64,000 nt of DNA. It comes from Telmatactis stephensoni. Its lineage: Eukaryota; Cnidaria; Anthozoa; Actiniaria; Isophelliidae. The translations under genes were made by a program, and so were the position numbers. The stretch is taken from positions 630,001 through 694,000 of the forward strand of contig JALIZF010001766.1 in NCBI GenBank assembly GCA_029948255.1. The letters run 5' to 3'. A model generated the notes under the pieces. That model did no database searches and was not told the origin of the DNA. It saw only the letters and a program-made list of their open reading frames with translations. Of the stretch, positions 9,902-20,712 are shown piece after piece (position 1 is the stretch's first letter; the number at the start of each line of letters is the position of its first letter).

Positions 9902-11350
9902 ATTAGAACCTCTACTTTTTGGCTATGATTCAAACAAAACAGAGTTTTTGATCAATGGATTTAAGCAAGGTTTTAGACTTTACTCTTTTATTGAAGATGC
10001 TGGATTAGATGCTCCAAATTTGCTCTCAGCACAACAGCATCCTGAAATTGTAGATGAGAAATTAAAGAAAGAAATAGATGCGGATAGGATTGTAGGTCCT
10101 TTTATTACACGACCTTTTTCACAATTTAGAGTTTCACCACTAGGCATAGTACCTAAGAAAACACCTGGTGAATATAGGATGATTCATCATCTATCCTACC
10201 CAAGGGGTGCATCAGTTAATGATGGGATAAGTGATGAATACAAGCATGTTCATTATGCCAGAATTGAAGATGCAATTAAGTGTATCAAAAAATGTGGTGT
10301 AGGTTCGTACTTAGCAAAAACAGACATTAAGCATGCATTCAGAATTATGCCTATTCACCCAAATCGGACTATCATTTGTTGGGTATGAATTGGAAAGGTT
10401 TTTATTACTATGACAAGTGTATGCCAATGGGCTGTGCTAGTTCGATCATGTAAAACATTTGAAACTTTCAGTACTGCAATTGAATGGATTGCTTGTAATG
10501 TTCTGGGTATATCAAATATAATACATGTTTTGGATGATTTTTTGATTTGTGAGCCTTCAAAAGAATCATGTAAAGAAAGTCTTGATAAGCTAATCAATCT
10601 GTGTATAAACATATAGGGGTACCCATAGCACCAGAGAAAACAATTGGACCTTTAAAAATTATAAGTTTTGTAGGAATAGAGCTTATTTGATACAGAAAAT
10701 TTGTTAGCTCGTTTACCAGAAGACAAATTGAATGCAGGGTTATTGTTGATCAAAAATTTCATGTCAAGAAAGAAAGTCACTTTACAAGAATTACAATCAT
10801 TGATTGGTACATTAAACTTTGCTTGTTCAGTGATAATTCCAGGTCGGGCATTCCTTCGTAGAGTGATTGATTTGACAATGGGTATTAAGCACCCAAAACA
10901 TTATATACGCCTCTCAAAAGAGGCAAAAGCAGACTTCAAAGTTTGGATGCAATTTCTTACATACTACAATGGAAAATCTTTCTTTCTAAATGAGATTTGG
11001 GAAGACAATAATTCATTAAGACTTTATACCGATTCTGCTGGGGCTATAGGTTTTGGAGCTATTTTTGGGACACACTGGTGCTATGGAAAATGGCCTCAGT
11101 GAGAGCTGGAAAAATAGGAACATAGCTATTTTAGAGAACATTTATTGTGGGGTAGTAAAATGCAAAATCAATGTATTGTTTTCTTCACTGACAATGAAGC
11201 ATTGGTTCATGTGATTAACAAATGCACCTGCAAGGACAAAGGTACTTATGGTGTTTGTACGCAAATTAGTATTAGTTTGTCTGGAAAACAATATTTTGTT
11301 TAAAGCTCAACATGTTCCAGGTGTTAAGAATTCGCTTGCAGATGCTTTGT
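9831..11350 (+). pseudogene. Ngaro-like reverse transcriptase and RNase H, several frameshifts
   Basis: The RT begins around 9900 (VEVDKLEPLLFGYDSNKTEF) with SPLGIVPKKTPGEYRMIHHL and motif A LAKTDIKHAFR before a stop at 10388. After a frame change, CMPMGCASSI and motif C HVLDDFL (about 10530) follow; the LDD form is usual in this order. A connection region (EKTIGPLKI, LQSLIGTLNFACS) leads to an RNase H with LRLYTDSAGAIGFGA (about 11020) and, after more frame breaks, FFTDNEALVHVIN (about 11190) and HVPGVKNSLADALSR (about 11310). At least four frame disruptions are present. The enzyme would have copied element RNA into DNA; this copy is non-functional. Confidence 0.8.
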
Positions 11351-12366
11351 CTCGTTTGCAGATCCAAAGATTTCATCAATTAGCACCATCGGTTTACGAC
11401 AGATACCCCACAATAATACCACCAAGTTTACTCCCATGCAGTTGGCACCTAGTAGTTCATAAATTATTATCTTCAAGTTTGCAAAAATCATCTATACCGA
11501 CTTATCAAAGAGCTTGGTCTTTGTTTAGGGAGTTTCACTTAAGTGCTTTTGAGGATGACCTGTGTACAATTCCAGTTGACCCAACAACTTTGGCCTTGTT
11601 TATAGCATATTTATATAAAAGATCATATGCTCCCTCAACAGTGAGTACTTATGTATCAGCTATAGGATATCATAGAGTGGCAGGTTTGCCTGATCCAACT
11701 AAGACTTTTTATGTAATCGAAATGCTTAAAGGTTTCAGTAAAATAGGGAAAATGGTAGATTCAAGGTTACCTATAACTCTTCCTATATTGTCTAGAATTA
11801 TTTCAGCTGGTGATTTAATTTGCTCATCAAACTATGAAAAATTGATGTTTAAAGCAATGTGTTCTTTAGCATTTTTTGCATTTCTGCGTGTTGGGGAATT
11901 TACAGTTGCCAGTGATTCAAAAACAAATTCTATCTTACAAATTGATCAGGTTGAAAAAATCTTGAGTGATGATGGAAGGGTTATTTCATTAAAGGTGACA
12001 TTTTTAAATTACAAACATATTTACAACCAGCCCCCCTTTTCAATAATTGTGTCAAGAAACAAAACTGTTTGTCCTGTTGATTCAGTTATGAATTATCTCG
12101 GAGTACGTGGAAGGTTGAGCGGACCTCTTTTTGTTGATGGTACTGGCTCACCAATTTTACGCAGTTATTTTTCTAGGTTGTTAGGTATGTGCCTCCATGC
12201 ATGTAACCTTGAATCTAACAGATACAAGGGCCATAGCTTTAGAATTGGTGCTGCAACATATGCGGCACAGCAAGGGCTATCTGATGCAAGGATAAGATTG
12301 TTGGGTCGCTGGAAATCAGTTGCATTCAAAAGATATATTAGGTTGCATTGTACCACTTCACTATGA
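11248..12366 (+). CDS. tyrosine recombinase of the Ngaro-like element
   Basis: 372 codons open. The first about 40 residues are the end of RNase H (HVPGVKNSLADALSR), so the true product was a longer polyprotein and this ATG is only the first Met in the open segment. The recombinase starts with a SAM-like N-terminal domain (about 75-165, TYQRAWSLFREFH). The full catalytic set follows: R214 in FLRVGE, H329-x-x-R332 in GHSFRIG, W355 in GRWKS and the nucleophile Y363 in FKRYIR. In this order the recombinase inserts a circular DNA intermediate, which explains the split direct repeats. It appears undamaged although upstream RT is broken. Confidence 0.85.
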   Translation: MVFVRKLVLVCLENNILFKAQHVPGVKNSLADALSRLQIQRFHQLAPSVYDRYPTIIPPSLLPCSWHLVVHKLLSSSLQKSSIPTYQRAWSLFREFHLSAFEDDLCTIPVDPTTLALFIAYLYKRSYAPSTVSTYVSAIGYHRVAGLPDPTKTFYVIEMLKGFSKIGKMVDSRLPITLPILSRIISAGDLICSSNYEKLMFKAMCSLAFFAFLRVGEFTVASDSKTNSILQIDQVEKILSDDGRVISLKVTFLNYKHIYNQPPFSIIVSRNKTVCPVDSVMNYLGVRGRLSGPLFVDGTGSPILRSYFSRLLGMCLHACNLESNRYKGHSFRIGAATYAAQQGLSDARIRLLGRWKSVAFKRYIRLHCTTSL

Positions 12367-12620
12367 ATGAGGTAAATTCAGTTGGAAGATGTTAGGGTTA
12401 CTAGCAGGGGCAGTAATACCTACTTTTTCTAACATTATAGTTATGGTTCCACAGCTTGCAGGGGCAGCTGTGGTAGATTATACTCATAAATAATGCATAT
12501 GTTAATTGCATGTGTAAGAGATCAAGAGGCTGCAGTGATGAATATAAACTATTTCTTCTTTTTATAGGCGGTAGTGCAATATGTGCTTGGGTGGGGCTGC
12601 CACTTGTCCCAAGTGGCTGT

Positions 12621-12866
12621 GGCGTTATTAGCCCTCACCTTCGCATGGGCAACTATTTATTGTGAGCTTACATATTTTGTAAGTAGTTGATTATTTTTAT
12701 GTGATTGTTAATTAAACACTGGCTATGCTCTTGGCATAGCCATTTTATGCCAAACCTTGGTTGTTGTCTATGTTGCCACTTGCGAACGAGCTAAGCACAT
12801 TTTGCACTATGGCCGCATGTAAATTTAGCGGGTGATTTTGTTTAGGATTTTGAAGGCATAAATACA
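12621..12866 (+). repeat. split direct repeat B1
   Basis: From GGCGTTATTAGCCCTCACC to GATTTTGAAGGCATAAATA, repeated at 13185-13432 with minor indels (for example a 4-bp insertion near 13243). It contains a hairpin TGGCTATGCTC...GGCATAGCCA. Confidence 0.9.
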
Positions 12867-13138
12867 ATTACTTGCAACAAATAATACTTTATGCCAAAAA
12901 ATGAGTTTGTATAGTTGTTATAGTTCCGTAAATAATACCCGGTGAAATCCCAGAGGTTTACCAGCTTAATTAATTTGTACAGCGGTTATATGGGGCTAGG
13001 GCGATTTATCTTCCATTGGCCCCCTCTAAGAATCCGTTACTGGTCACGCCATAGCTTCGCCATTCTGGTCACGCCAAGATTTCGTTGGCTAACTGTCAAC
13101 ATTCAGTTGGCATTTGACTTCCGAAGTTACAAGTTGCT
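12860..13138 (+). repeat. split direct repeat A2
   Basis: Second copy of the 2504-2789 left terminal repeat, placed between B1 and B2 as expected for an Ngaro/PAT-type right end. Confidence 0.9.
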
Positions 13139-13184
13139 TACCCACCACCGCCCCATTGCTGGCCACCTCTGTAATTTTTCACTG

Positions 13185-13432
13185 GGCGTTATTAGCCCTC
13201 ACCTTCGCATGGGCAACTATTTATTGTGAGCTTACATATTTTGTAAGCCTTAGTAGTTGGTTATTTTTATATGATTGTTAATTAAACACTGGCTATGCTC
13301 TTGGCATAGCCATTTTATGCCAAACCTTGGTTGTTGTCTATGTTGCCACTTGCGAACGAGCTCATTTTGCACTATGGCCGCATGTAAATTTAGCGGGTGA
13401 TTTTGTTTAGGATTTTGAAGGCATAAATAATT
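13185..13432 (+). repeat. split direct repeat B2 (right end of Ngaro-like element)
   Basis: Second copy of B1. Similarity ends at GGCATAAATA near 13432, after which sequence is unrelated; this marks the element boundary. Confidence 0.88.
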
Positions 13433-14199
13433 TTATATCAAAAATTATTACAAATACTAAAATCGCTTAGAATTTAAAATATGTTAAGAGGGGATTTTTT
13501 TCAAGTTTGAGCAGTGAACGACAAAAACTCCTGAGTTGAAGAATAGCTGTTGTACAAATCTAAAATCATTTCTGTCGGAAAGTTTAAGTTGTTTGTAAGT
13601 AGTTTTGGCCAATGAAAGTTAAATCAAAGTGTTAATCCAAAGCGAAAATTTGGATCAAAAATGAGGTTTAGGCCTTCATTTGCTCATTTTCTGTATGTTA
13701 ATTTTCCTTATATTCAGCTTGAAAAAGCTTAATCCTAACACAACTTCAAGAAAAAGTCTTTGTACAGTTCAAAAATCTGTTTCAAACAGGTATTTTATCT
13801 TGGCACATCAGTTTTTAACCGGTAGGAAAAGGATTTGAGTGTTAATCCAGAACGAAAATTTGGTTTAAAACTCGCACGAAAGTCTAGTTTTTGGCGCTTT
13901 TCGCCATTATTGCTCGTCATTGAAAAAAATCTCCTCTTAAAATAATTAATATATTTTGAGAGGAAGTCCCTACCTGTGGGCTGATTATAAGGAAACCATT
14001 GATTTCTTTTCCAATATCCATGTCTGTTCCAAAGCTGCGTACACGAGGACACTGAGCGACAGTTATGGTATTCGTAGTGAATAGTTTTGTCTTAAAAATT
14101 AAGCAAAAATATCATATATAGTTGTTCATTGTATCATCGTTGATTGGCAGTACAAGACAACACATATCAATTTGTCTTTTTGGAAAGGACGACACTTTT
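13433..14199. other. unclassified intergenic sequence, no gene seen
   Basis: AT-rich, with two copies of GTGTTAATCCA followed by ACGAAAATTTGG-like sequence near 13629 and 13839 suggesting an old internal duplication. No supported exon. Confidence 0.5.
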
Positions 14200-16412
14200 T
14201 AGCGGAGCTCCCGCGCGGGCCGAAGGCCCGCGCGAGCGGAGCACCATACCTAAGAAATAATGGTAACCCATCGAGTTGATTTTTCATGGCTTGAGTATAC
14301 GTCACTTCCGTCCGTCCGGACCGTCCGTCCGTACATACATACATACATACAGGTACGTATGTCCGTCCGTGTACATCGCGATGCTGATTGGCTGATTGAT
14401 TTTTGGCGCCAACTTGACGCGCGCTCACACTTTGAAAACTGAAAATTTACAAGTTTCCTTGCAGTTTTAACTTGCAAAACTTAAAAATATTATTCTCGAA
14501 ACCTCGTAAAAATTTAGCGATTTCATGATCATTAATCTGTGCCAATCTTGACGGGTTAAAGCGAAAAAAACGTACGTTTGAATATTTTTTCGGGCCCGGT
14601 GTCGTTTCAAAAACTGCTCGCAAGACGAAGGACACAGAAAACATTTTCAAAGTATAAGGACGACTTTTTAGTTGGATTCGTAGCTTCAAAAACTTCTCAT
14701 AATGAATGAGTCATTAAGGATCGTGTATTCTTCGTTTCGTGAAGATACCTTCAGTAAAGCTGCTTAAAAATCTAGCCAAAGTTGGAAATCAAGAATCGTC
14801 TGCATTGAGCGTGAAACAAGGATTATGCTTCTAAACTCAACAAGGAAAGCACTTCAAGGTAAAGACCCTGGCTAGAAAATGATGTCAAAAATCTCTTGTA
14901 CCTATATTTGATCTTTTATCTTTTATTTGGGGATTGATGACTTAAAAAAAGTAACTGACGTTTATGCACGTTGAACTGTGGCCAAGTTTAATATAAACAA
15001 TCAAGTACATGACATGTACAGCAACATTTTGTTTTCACCAGTGAACTTTTTGTACTACTTTGAATATTAAAATTAGTAAAAATATTTGATTTTGAACTTA
15101 TTTCAACCCCACTTATGTGTAAATACAGCTCAGGAATTTAATGAAAAAAATAGACAGGAAAAAAGAAGGAATTTTGCATGCAAACTAGAGTTGTTTTAGC
15201 ATTAAGCATGAAGTTGCTCAGTGAGCCCTATGAGACCTTAAATGCAAATTGCAAATGCTTTTAAATTCCTTGTTTTCTTGTTATGTCAAGTCAGCTATTT
15301 TTATGAATCACTTTAAATTGTATTATCAGTGTAATCTGGAAGAGACAAGTATTCACCTAGTGTGTCATTTTATTCTACATTAAAAAACAAAACCAACAAC
15401 AACAACAACAACAACAACAACCACAAAAAAAACAAGATGTCACAATATAGTGAAGACAGACAAATCAAGATATGTTGTTCTGCAATATCCAGAATGTTGA
15501 AAAGGTTTAATTACTTGTATCAATATAAAAAAGGTTTTGGAGATTTTTGCTTTCTATTTCTGAGAATTATGAACAACTACAAAGTCAATTATGAAATCTG
15601 ACAGTGAATCTGAATATCACAGGAGACCAAAGGGCAAACCAAAACAAATGATTTTTAAAATAATCTTCATTTCAACTTTTTCAAGCAATTTACAATATAT
15701 TGGGCAATTGCCACAGGAAACCCAATTTATTTGAATCAAGAACAAAAATTTTACAATATATTGGGCAATTGCCACAGGAAACCCAATTCATTTGAATCAA
15801 GAACAAAAAATATTAAAATTGAAATTGGAGCTCTGCTATTAGGTAGTAGTTGTGTGAGTTGTTTTACAACTTCATCTAAAGTCATGATTAGTGTAACCTG
15901 GAAGAGAGAATTCTTGTTTCATGTAAAGACAACTATTTATCTGTCATTCTATTTTACATAGTACAAAAAAACAAGATGCCACAATACTGTCAAGACAGAA
16001 AAATCTAAATATAATGTCCTGCAATGTCCAGTTTAATTGAAGGATGTTGAAATGGTTCAGTATTTATGTGAATTAAATGAGTTTGAGGGATTTTTGCATT
16101 CTATTTCTGAGAATCATGTACCACTACTACAAAGTCAATTATAAAATCTGACTGATCAATCTGAATAAATATCACTGTAGTGACTATATGGCTTGAAAGC
16201 CATATAATTCTCAGGAGACTGAAGGGCAAGAGTTTTTTCAAACCCTGAAGCAAATGCTATAAAGCTTGATCTATAATCTTAATTTCAACTTTTACAACAA
16301 AATGCAATCTTTGTTTGCCTATTACCACAGGAAGCCCAATTCATTTGAATCAAAAACGTCAAAATCAAAGTATTTAAAATTATTATTATTTATTTAAATG
16401 GGAGCTCCGCTA
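14200..16412. mobile_element. possible TIR element with GC-rich hairpin end
   Basis: TAGCGGAGCTCCC at 14200-14212 and its exact complement GGGAGCTCCGCTA at 16400-16412 could be terminal inverted repeats about 2.2 kb apart. Directly inside the left end is a perfect hairpin, CGCGCGGGCC-GAA-GGCCCGCGCG (14212-14234), then TCCG and CATA microsatellites (about 14306-14350). A third, degenerate copy of the end (GGAGCTCTGCTATTAGG) lies near 15827, so the ends may instead belong to separate short repeats. No coding sequence recognised. Confidence 0.4.
15320..16400 (+). repeat. imperfect tandem duplication of about 0.55 kb
   Basis: The block at about 15320-15830 (TGTCATT..ATTCTACAT, AAGATGTCACAATA, CTGCAATATCCAG, TTGGGCAATTGCCACAGGAA) recurs diverged at about 15870-16400. 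Inside it a 58-bp piece around ATATTGGGCAATTGCCACAG is additionally duplicated head-to-tail at about 15690-15810. An (AAC)n run sits at about 15391-15420. Confidence 0.65.
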
Positions 16413-16586
16413 TTAGGTAGTACCTAATTTTTATATTAAGTTTTTTTTACTGACACATGTTGATTCTACGCTTGATTCTACGCGTGCTACGCCTGATAAA
16501 CCTCAAACTTTCTATTACAAATTGCCTTTTATTGGTCAGTTTTCCAATCTGGCCCAATAACCAAATTAAACAATATTGCAAGTTAA

Positions 16587-17397
16587 GGACGTTCGCGGGC
16601 AAATGATCCAGTGTTTAGATTTTCTTTAAAATTGGCATGAAAGCACTTTATGGTATGCTGAATTAAAAAAGCAAATAAAAAAGGGGGGTCACCGTTTTCG
16701 TTTCTGAGCTATTAAGTCAACAAAAATGACGATAAATCGAAGACAAATCGAATGCGTATACCAGACAAAGCAGTGGTCGTTTAAGATTGATAAAAGCTTT
16801 TTACCAGAAAAGAAACTTCTTTAAGAACACGATTAGACTATTTCAAACAAAAATCATCAAAAACTACGGCAATTAAAAGCAATCTAGATTTTTTATGAGC
16901 CGTTTTCTTCCGTGCGTTGCTATCCAAATCGCGCGGCGTTCGCTACTATGTAGGGTGAAATTTTAACGAAAAACGGCTGTAGCAAAAAATTGTGTGTTTA
17001 GATTTTTTTTAAATTTAAATATGTTTTAGTCTTTGAGAATTTCCTTACTTTAAGATTTAAAAAATTGGGGGTCACCGTGTTCGTTTTCGAAATATTTCAC
17101 GTCAAAATCCGGCAATCCGCTCGCCATCTTGAATACCGAGCGGAGACTGGGTTCCGTGGGTTCCTTTTTTGTCTTTTTCTTTCTTTTTTCTGCGCTTTTT
17201 CAACCAAAAGAATTTTTTTCAACCTTGAATTACCATTATTTTAATTTTTCCTACAAACATGAACAATTTTTTCTTCAAAAAAAGAAAAAAAGGAATTATC
17301 GAAAAAATTATTGTTTTACGGCCGCCATCTTGAATTTAGTTGAGCGCGCGCTAGCCTGCGCTGTAAAAGTGCGCGTGAACAATGCCCGCGAACGTCC
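16587..17397. mobile_element. non-autonomous DNA element 1, TTAA target
   Basis: The ends are GGACGTTCGCGGGCA and its complement TGCCCGCGAACGTCC, flanked directly by TTAA (16583-16586 and 17398-17401). Two internal GGGGTCACCGT words precede A/T-rich blocks. A TTAA duplication is typical of piggyBac and Kolobok superfamilies. No transposase frame is present. Confidence 0.85.
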
Positions 17398-17401
17398 TTA
17401 A

Positions 17402-18930
17402 GAACATTAAGATCCAGTTAGTTTTTCCAACCTTTAAGATCAATAGGTTTTTCAACACAAAAGAACTTATCCCAAAGGGTTCACTGTCTCGTGTCGTATA
17501 CACCTATTTCAACAAACATCGTCGGCAAAAACCTACGCGACCCACCCGAAAGGAAGCATGGGTAAACATACTAAAACTATAAAACCACACAAATATCCAC
17601 ACCATAATTCAACTTGAGCTTGTCATGACCAAATACATCAAAGAGCTTCATTTGCTGATGCTAAAATCAAGACCAATGCTAAAAAAGATAGGGAAATTTT
17701 GCAACTACCCATACTCCTTTTCGGTCTAGTTGCGTAGGCTTGAGACCTCTCATACGACAACCTTTTTTGAAATAGGTTTATACTAAGTTTGTTTGCGCAG
17801 GCTGTAATGCCTGTTATATCGGTGAGACATTTGCCATTTGTCGACAGCGTCCAAGAACACCTTTGTTCGGACAAAAGTTCGCATATTTTCAAACAAATCC
17901 AGGACTTGTCGCGAGGCAGTTGTTCCAATGAATGCTTAAGGTAGTACCGGATCTTCCCAAATCTTCAATGAATTTTTTTTTAAATTCTGTCATTTGAAGT
18001 TTATTGTTAGGGTATTCAAATAATGAAAAAAAAGAAGGGGGTCCCCGTATTAGTTATGGAGATATAAGGCGCCAAAAAGGAGGGATTTTTCAGTATTCCG
18101 CGCGTTTTTGCCGATAATCTGATTCCGTCAATAAATTCGAATTACTCGATTGGATTTAACAAAGACAAACAGAAAACTGCATTAAACGGTAGTTGTTGAA
18201 TCTAGGAGACATACCTTGATAAAAAATCCATCCAATCTTTTGAAAGTGACGTGAAAATTAAATTCTAGAAGCGAAATTGCTTGCAATTCGGAGGAGTTAT
18301 ATGCGTGTGTAGTTGTAAAAATGTTGAAAATTCATGACAATTTTAACTATGAAATTTTTTTTTCCGCACTAAATCGAAAGAATACGATACCTAGCTTCAA
18401 ATGAAAAGAATAAAACAGGGGGTCACCGTATTATTTCAAGAGTTAGAGAAGCAGAAAAGAGAAAAATACGCTGAAAACGAACTCCAAATGTCACCATTTT
18501 AGCAATTTTCTCACCGGCTTTTTCGATAAATAATATTAATCAAATTTAAAAATTCGAGGCCGAATACCTACATTATACAGTACACAAGATTTCATAGTTA
18601 AAAATTTTCCGGTATTTTGATGACAAAATGCTATTTTTCTCCACTAAAGTTAGAGTTTCTTCACTTTCAATCGTTCGCTTACTAGTGTCCAGACTCCCCA
18701 CGGTAATACCAATGCTCTCTAATAAAAGTGCGCGCGCTCGAATGCGCGCGGGAGATGCGCAGTAGCAAGTGTCCGGAACTACCTTAATTTTAGCTTAAGG
18801 ATAAAGGAGGCGCTACATATCAATTGGCTAAAGCCCCCCCTAAACCAACAAGTCAAGCATGCCAGTTTACGCCTGTGTCATTAGTTGTTTTTCCTTTTGT
18901 TCTTATGTAAATATATTTATCTTCCATTCA
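17402..18930 (+). pseudogene. Penelope-like element 3' end (GIY-YIG), split by a MITE
   Basis: Fragmentary coding matches on both sides of the element at 17940-18783. Before it come FKINRFFNTKELIPKGSLSR and VVY (about 17431-17500), then FVCAGCNACYIGET (about 17790-17830), whose CYIGET is the YIG half of a GIY-YIG nuclease, and further on HIFK and CSNECF. After it come FSLRIKEALHINWLKPPLNQ (from about 18790) and QVKH, the usual C-terminal end of Penelope-like GIY-YIG proteins. The downstream GAAGATGGCAGTCGTACTGC CGAAAC motif near 18957 resembles tails of the group. The sequence is frame-broken and 5'-truncated, with no RT motifs left. Confidence 0.7.
17940..18783. mobile_element. non-autonomous DNA element 2, TTAA target
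   Basis: Ends GGTAGTACCGGA and TCCGGAACTACC form imperfect terminal inverted repeats, with TTAA at 17936-17939 and 18784-18787. Internally it shares the GGGGGTCACCGTATTA-type words with element 1, so the two are probably relatives despite different termini. It sits inside the Penelope-like remnant. Confidence 0.82.
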
Positions 18931-19118
18931 CCTTGTAATCTCACTAGCTAGCTCTGAAGATGGCAGTCGTACTGCCGAAACATGTCAGTAAAAAAAAAAA
19001 CTTAAAAAGGGTCATCCTTTCTTTAAGATAAACTAATTTCTTTTTGAATTTTCCACTTTTGTTCGTCTAAAACGCACATCGATATCTTGGCAGAAGTCAG
19101 CTGAAATTTATGGGGAGC

Positions 19119-19397
19119 AAGGGTGGCCGAGTGGTTAGACCGCTTGCCTCTCACCGCTGTGGTCCCTGGTTCGATTCCAGGGCGGGGCACTTCATGTGAG
19201 TTGAGTTTGTTAGTTCGTTCTCTCCCTTGCTTCGAGGGTTTTTCTCCGGGTCCTCCGGTTTTCCTCCCTCCATCAAAAACGAACTGGTGAGTCGAGTGAT
19301 TATTTGCAAAATATTTAAGGTAGAGGTAGTGAGTGTGAGAGTATAGTGTCCCCCAATTAGTGCGCGAGCGCTAGAAGACTAGGACACTTAAATAAAC
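19119..19397 (+). mobile_element. tRNA-derived SINE, copy 1
   Basis: The head carries an A-box-like GTGGCCGAGTGGTTAGACC and a B box GGTTCGATTCC in a tRNA-like arrangement (19119-19191), followed by a conserved body ending GTCCCCCAATTAGTGCGCGA ... GGACACTTAAATAAAC. The same body recurs at 51059-51370. The 3' tail (TTTA-rich) resumes at 20713 because a foldback element is inserted in it. The tRNA part lacks a proper closing stem, so it is not annotated as a functional tRNA gene. Confidence 0.9.
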
Positions 19398-20705
19398 CAC
19401 AGGCTTACCATCCTCAACGTTTGTGGATCGGGTTAGTTCCCGTTTAGTGGGTTTGGGATCCCTGTGTTGTAATTCAACCCCTTGTTTGGTAGTTGAATAG
19501 CATGAGTTTAATTTTGCCTCTGAAAAGCTTTCTTTTTCTAATCGATTCTTCGAAAGTTTGTTAGAAATAGAGATTAATAGTTACTGAGCACTTCTGGCTA
19601 GTTTTCGGGGGGATTTGAGACGTATTTACTTAGTTTGAGGCCGTTGAGTTTTGAGCTGCGTTCCCACATACAGAAAAGACAACAAGGTAGGCAACTTCGG
19701 CGACGCGAATCATCCACCGTGGCTCACAAACCACGCGAAAAATCAAACTTGCCTTCGTTGGTCGGCATTCAGCGCTCGGCACGTCAAATTAGATACATCT
19801 AGCAACTACTGGAGCGAGTTTGAGAGAAATCGGTCACGAAGAACGGCCTGAAATACGGGCCCGAACTTCTTCAACTATTGTAAATTTCGAATGTTCCGAT
19901 GATCTGTACTGACCTGGAGGACCAATGGAATCCCAAGTATGTGTTTAGGTGGCGAACTCGCCACTTAGCCCTCCCCTGCAGTAATCTGAGTATTGAAGAT
20001 CAAAGCTGAGGTTTTCTCTTTCAGAGTTAAATTCAGACAAGATATTATTCAATTCTATTAGAGAAGCCTTCGATCTCTGATACTTTTGATGTATCCTAAA
20101 AGAGATATTACTATTAGTATTACTGCAGGGGAGGGCTAAGTGGCGAGTTCGCCACCTAAACACATACTTGGGATTCCATTGGTCCTCCAGGTCAGTACAG
20201 ATCATCGGAACATTCGAAATTTACAATAGTTGAAGAAGTTCGGGCCCGTATTTCAGGCCGTTCTTCGTGACCGATTTCTCTCAAACTCGCTCCAGTAGTT
20301 GCTAGATGTATCTAATTTGACGTGCCGAGCGCTGAATGCCGACCAACGAAGGCAAGTTTGATTTTTCGCGTGGTTTGTGAGCCACGGTGGATGATTCGCG
20401 TCGCCGAAGTTGCCTACCTTGTTGTCTTTTCTGTATGTGGGAACGCAGCTCAAAACTCAACGGCCTCAAACTAAGTAAATACGTCTCAAATCCCCCCGAA
20501 AACTAGCCAGAAGTGCTCAGTAACTATTAATCTCTATTTCTAACAAACTTTCGAAGAATCGATTAGAAAAAGAAAGCTTTTCAGAGGCAAAATTACACTC
20601 ATGCTATTCAACTGCCAAACAAGGGGTTGAATTACAACACAGGGTCCCAAACCCACTAAACCGGAACTAACCCGATTCCCAAACGTTGAGGATGGTAAGC
20701 CTGTG
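19398..20705. mobile_element. 1.3-kb foldback element, about 580-bp arms
   Basis: Left arm 19398 to about 19982 and right arm about 20122-20705 are nearly perfect complements, beginning CACAGGCTTACCATCCTCAA. AATAAAC lies directly on both sides (19391-19397 and 20706-20712), a 7-bp apparent target duplication. Each arm also holds a smaller palindrome, GGTGGCGAACTCGCCACT-like. The spacer is about 140 bp. No coding capacity. Confidence 0.92.
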
Positions 20706-20712
20706 AATAAAC

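Larger units (their letters stand above)
2504..13432 (+). mobile_element. Ngaro-like tyrosine-recombinase retrotransposon with a nested LINE
   Basis: A DIRS-order element bounded by split direct repeats: A1 (2504-2789), then coding sequence, then B1 (12621-12866), A2 (12860-13138) and B2 (13185-13432). This A1-body-B1-A2-B2 arrangement is the known hallmark of Ngaro and PAT elements. Cargo in order is SGNH hydrolase, palindromic minisatellite, gag, RT-RNase H and tyrosine recombinase. An SGNH hydrolase is, to my knowledge, a feature of Ngaro rather than PAT elements. Several frameshifts and a nonsense codon show this copy is dead, although the recombinase is intact. A separate LINE (3989-8588) interrupts it; without it the element would be about 6.3 kb. 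Confidence 0.88.

Noticed and set aside
13795..14052. Minus-strand ORF MSSCTQLWNRHGYWKRNQW
   Set aside because: Overlaps repeat-derived sequence; no domain, splice or neighbour support.
19119..19191. Functional tRNA gene
   Set aside because: A and B boxes are present, but the sequence is the head of a SINE found twice with a conserved non-tRNA body; acceptor stem pairing is poor.
19651..20453. Two identical 66-codon ORFs facing each other
   Set aside because: They are the two arms of the foldback element, not a gene pair.
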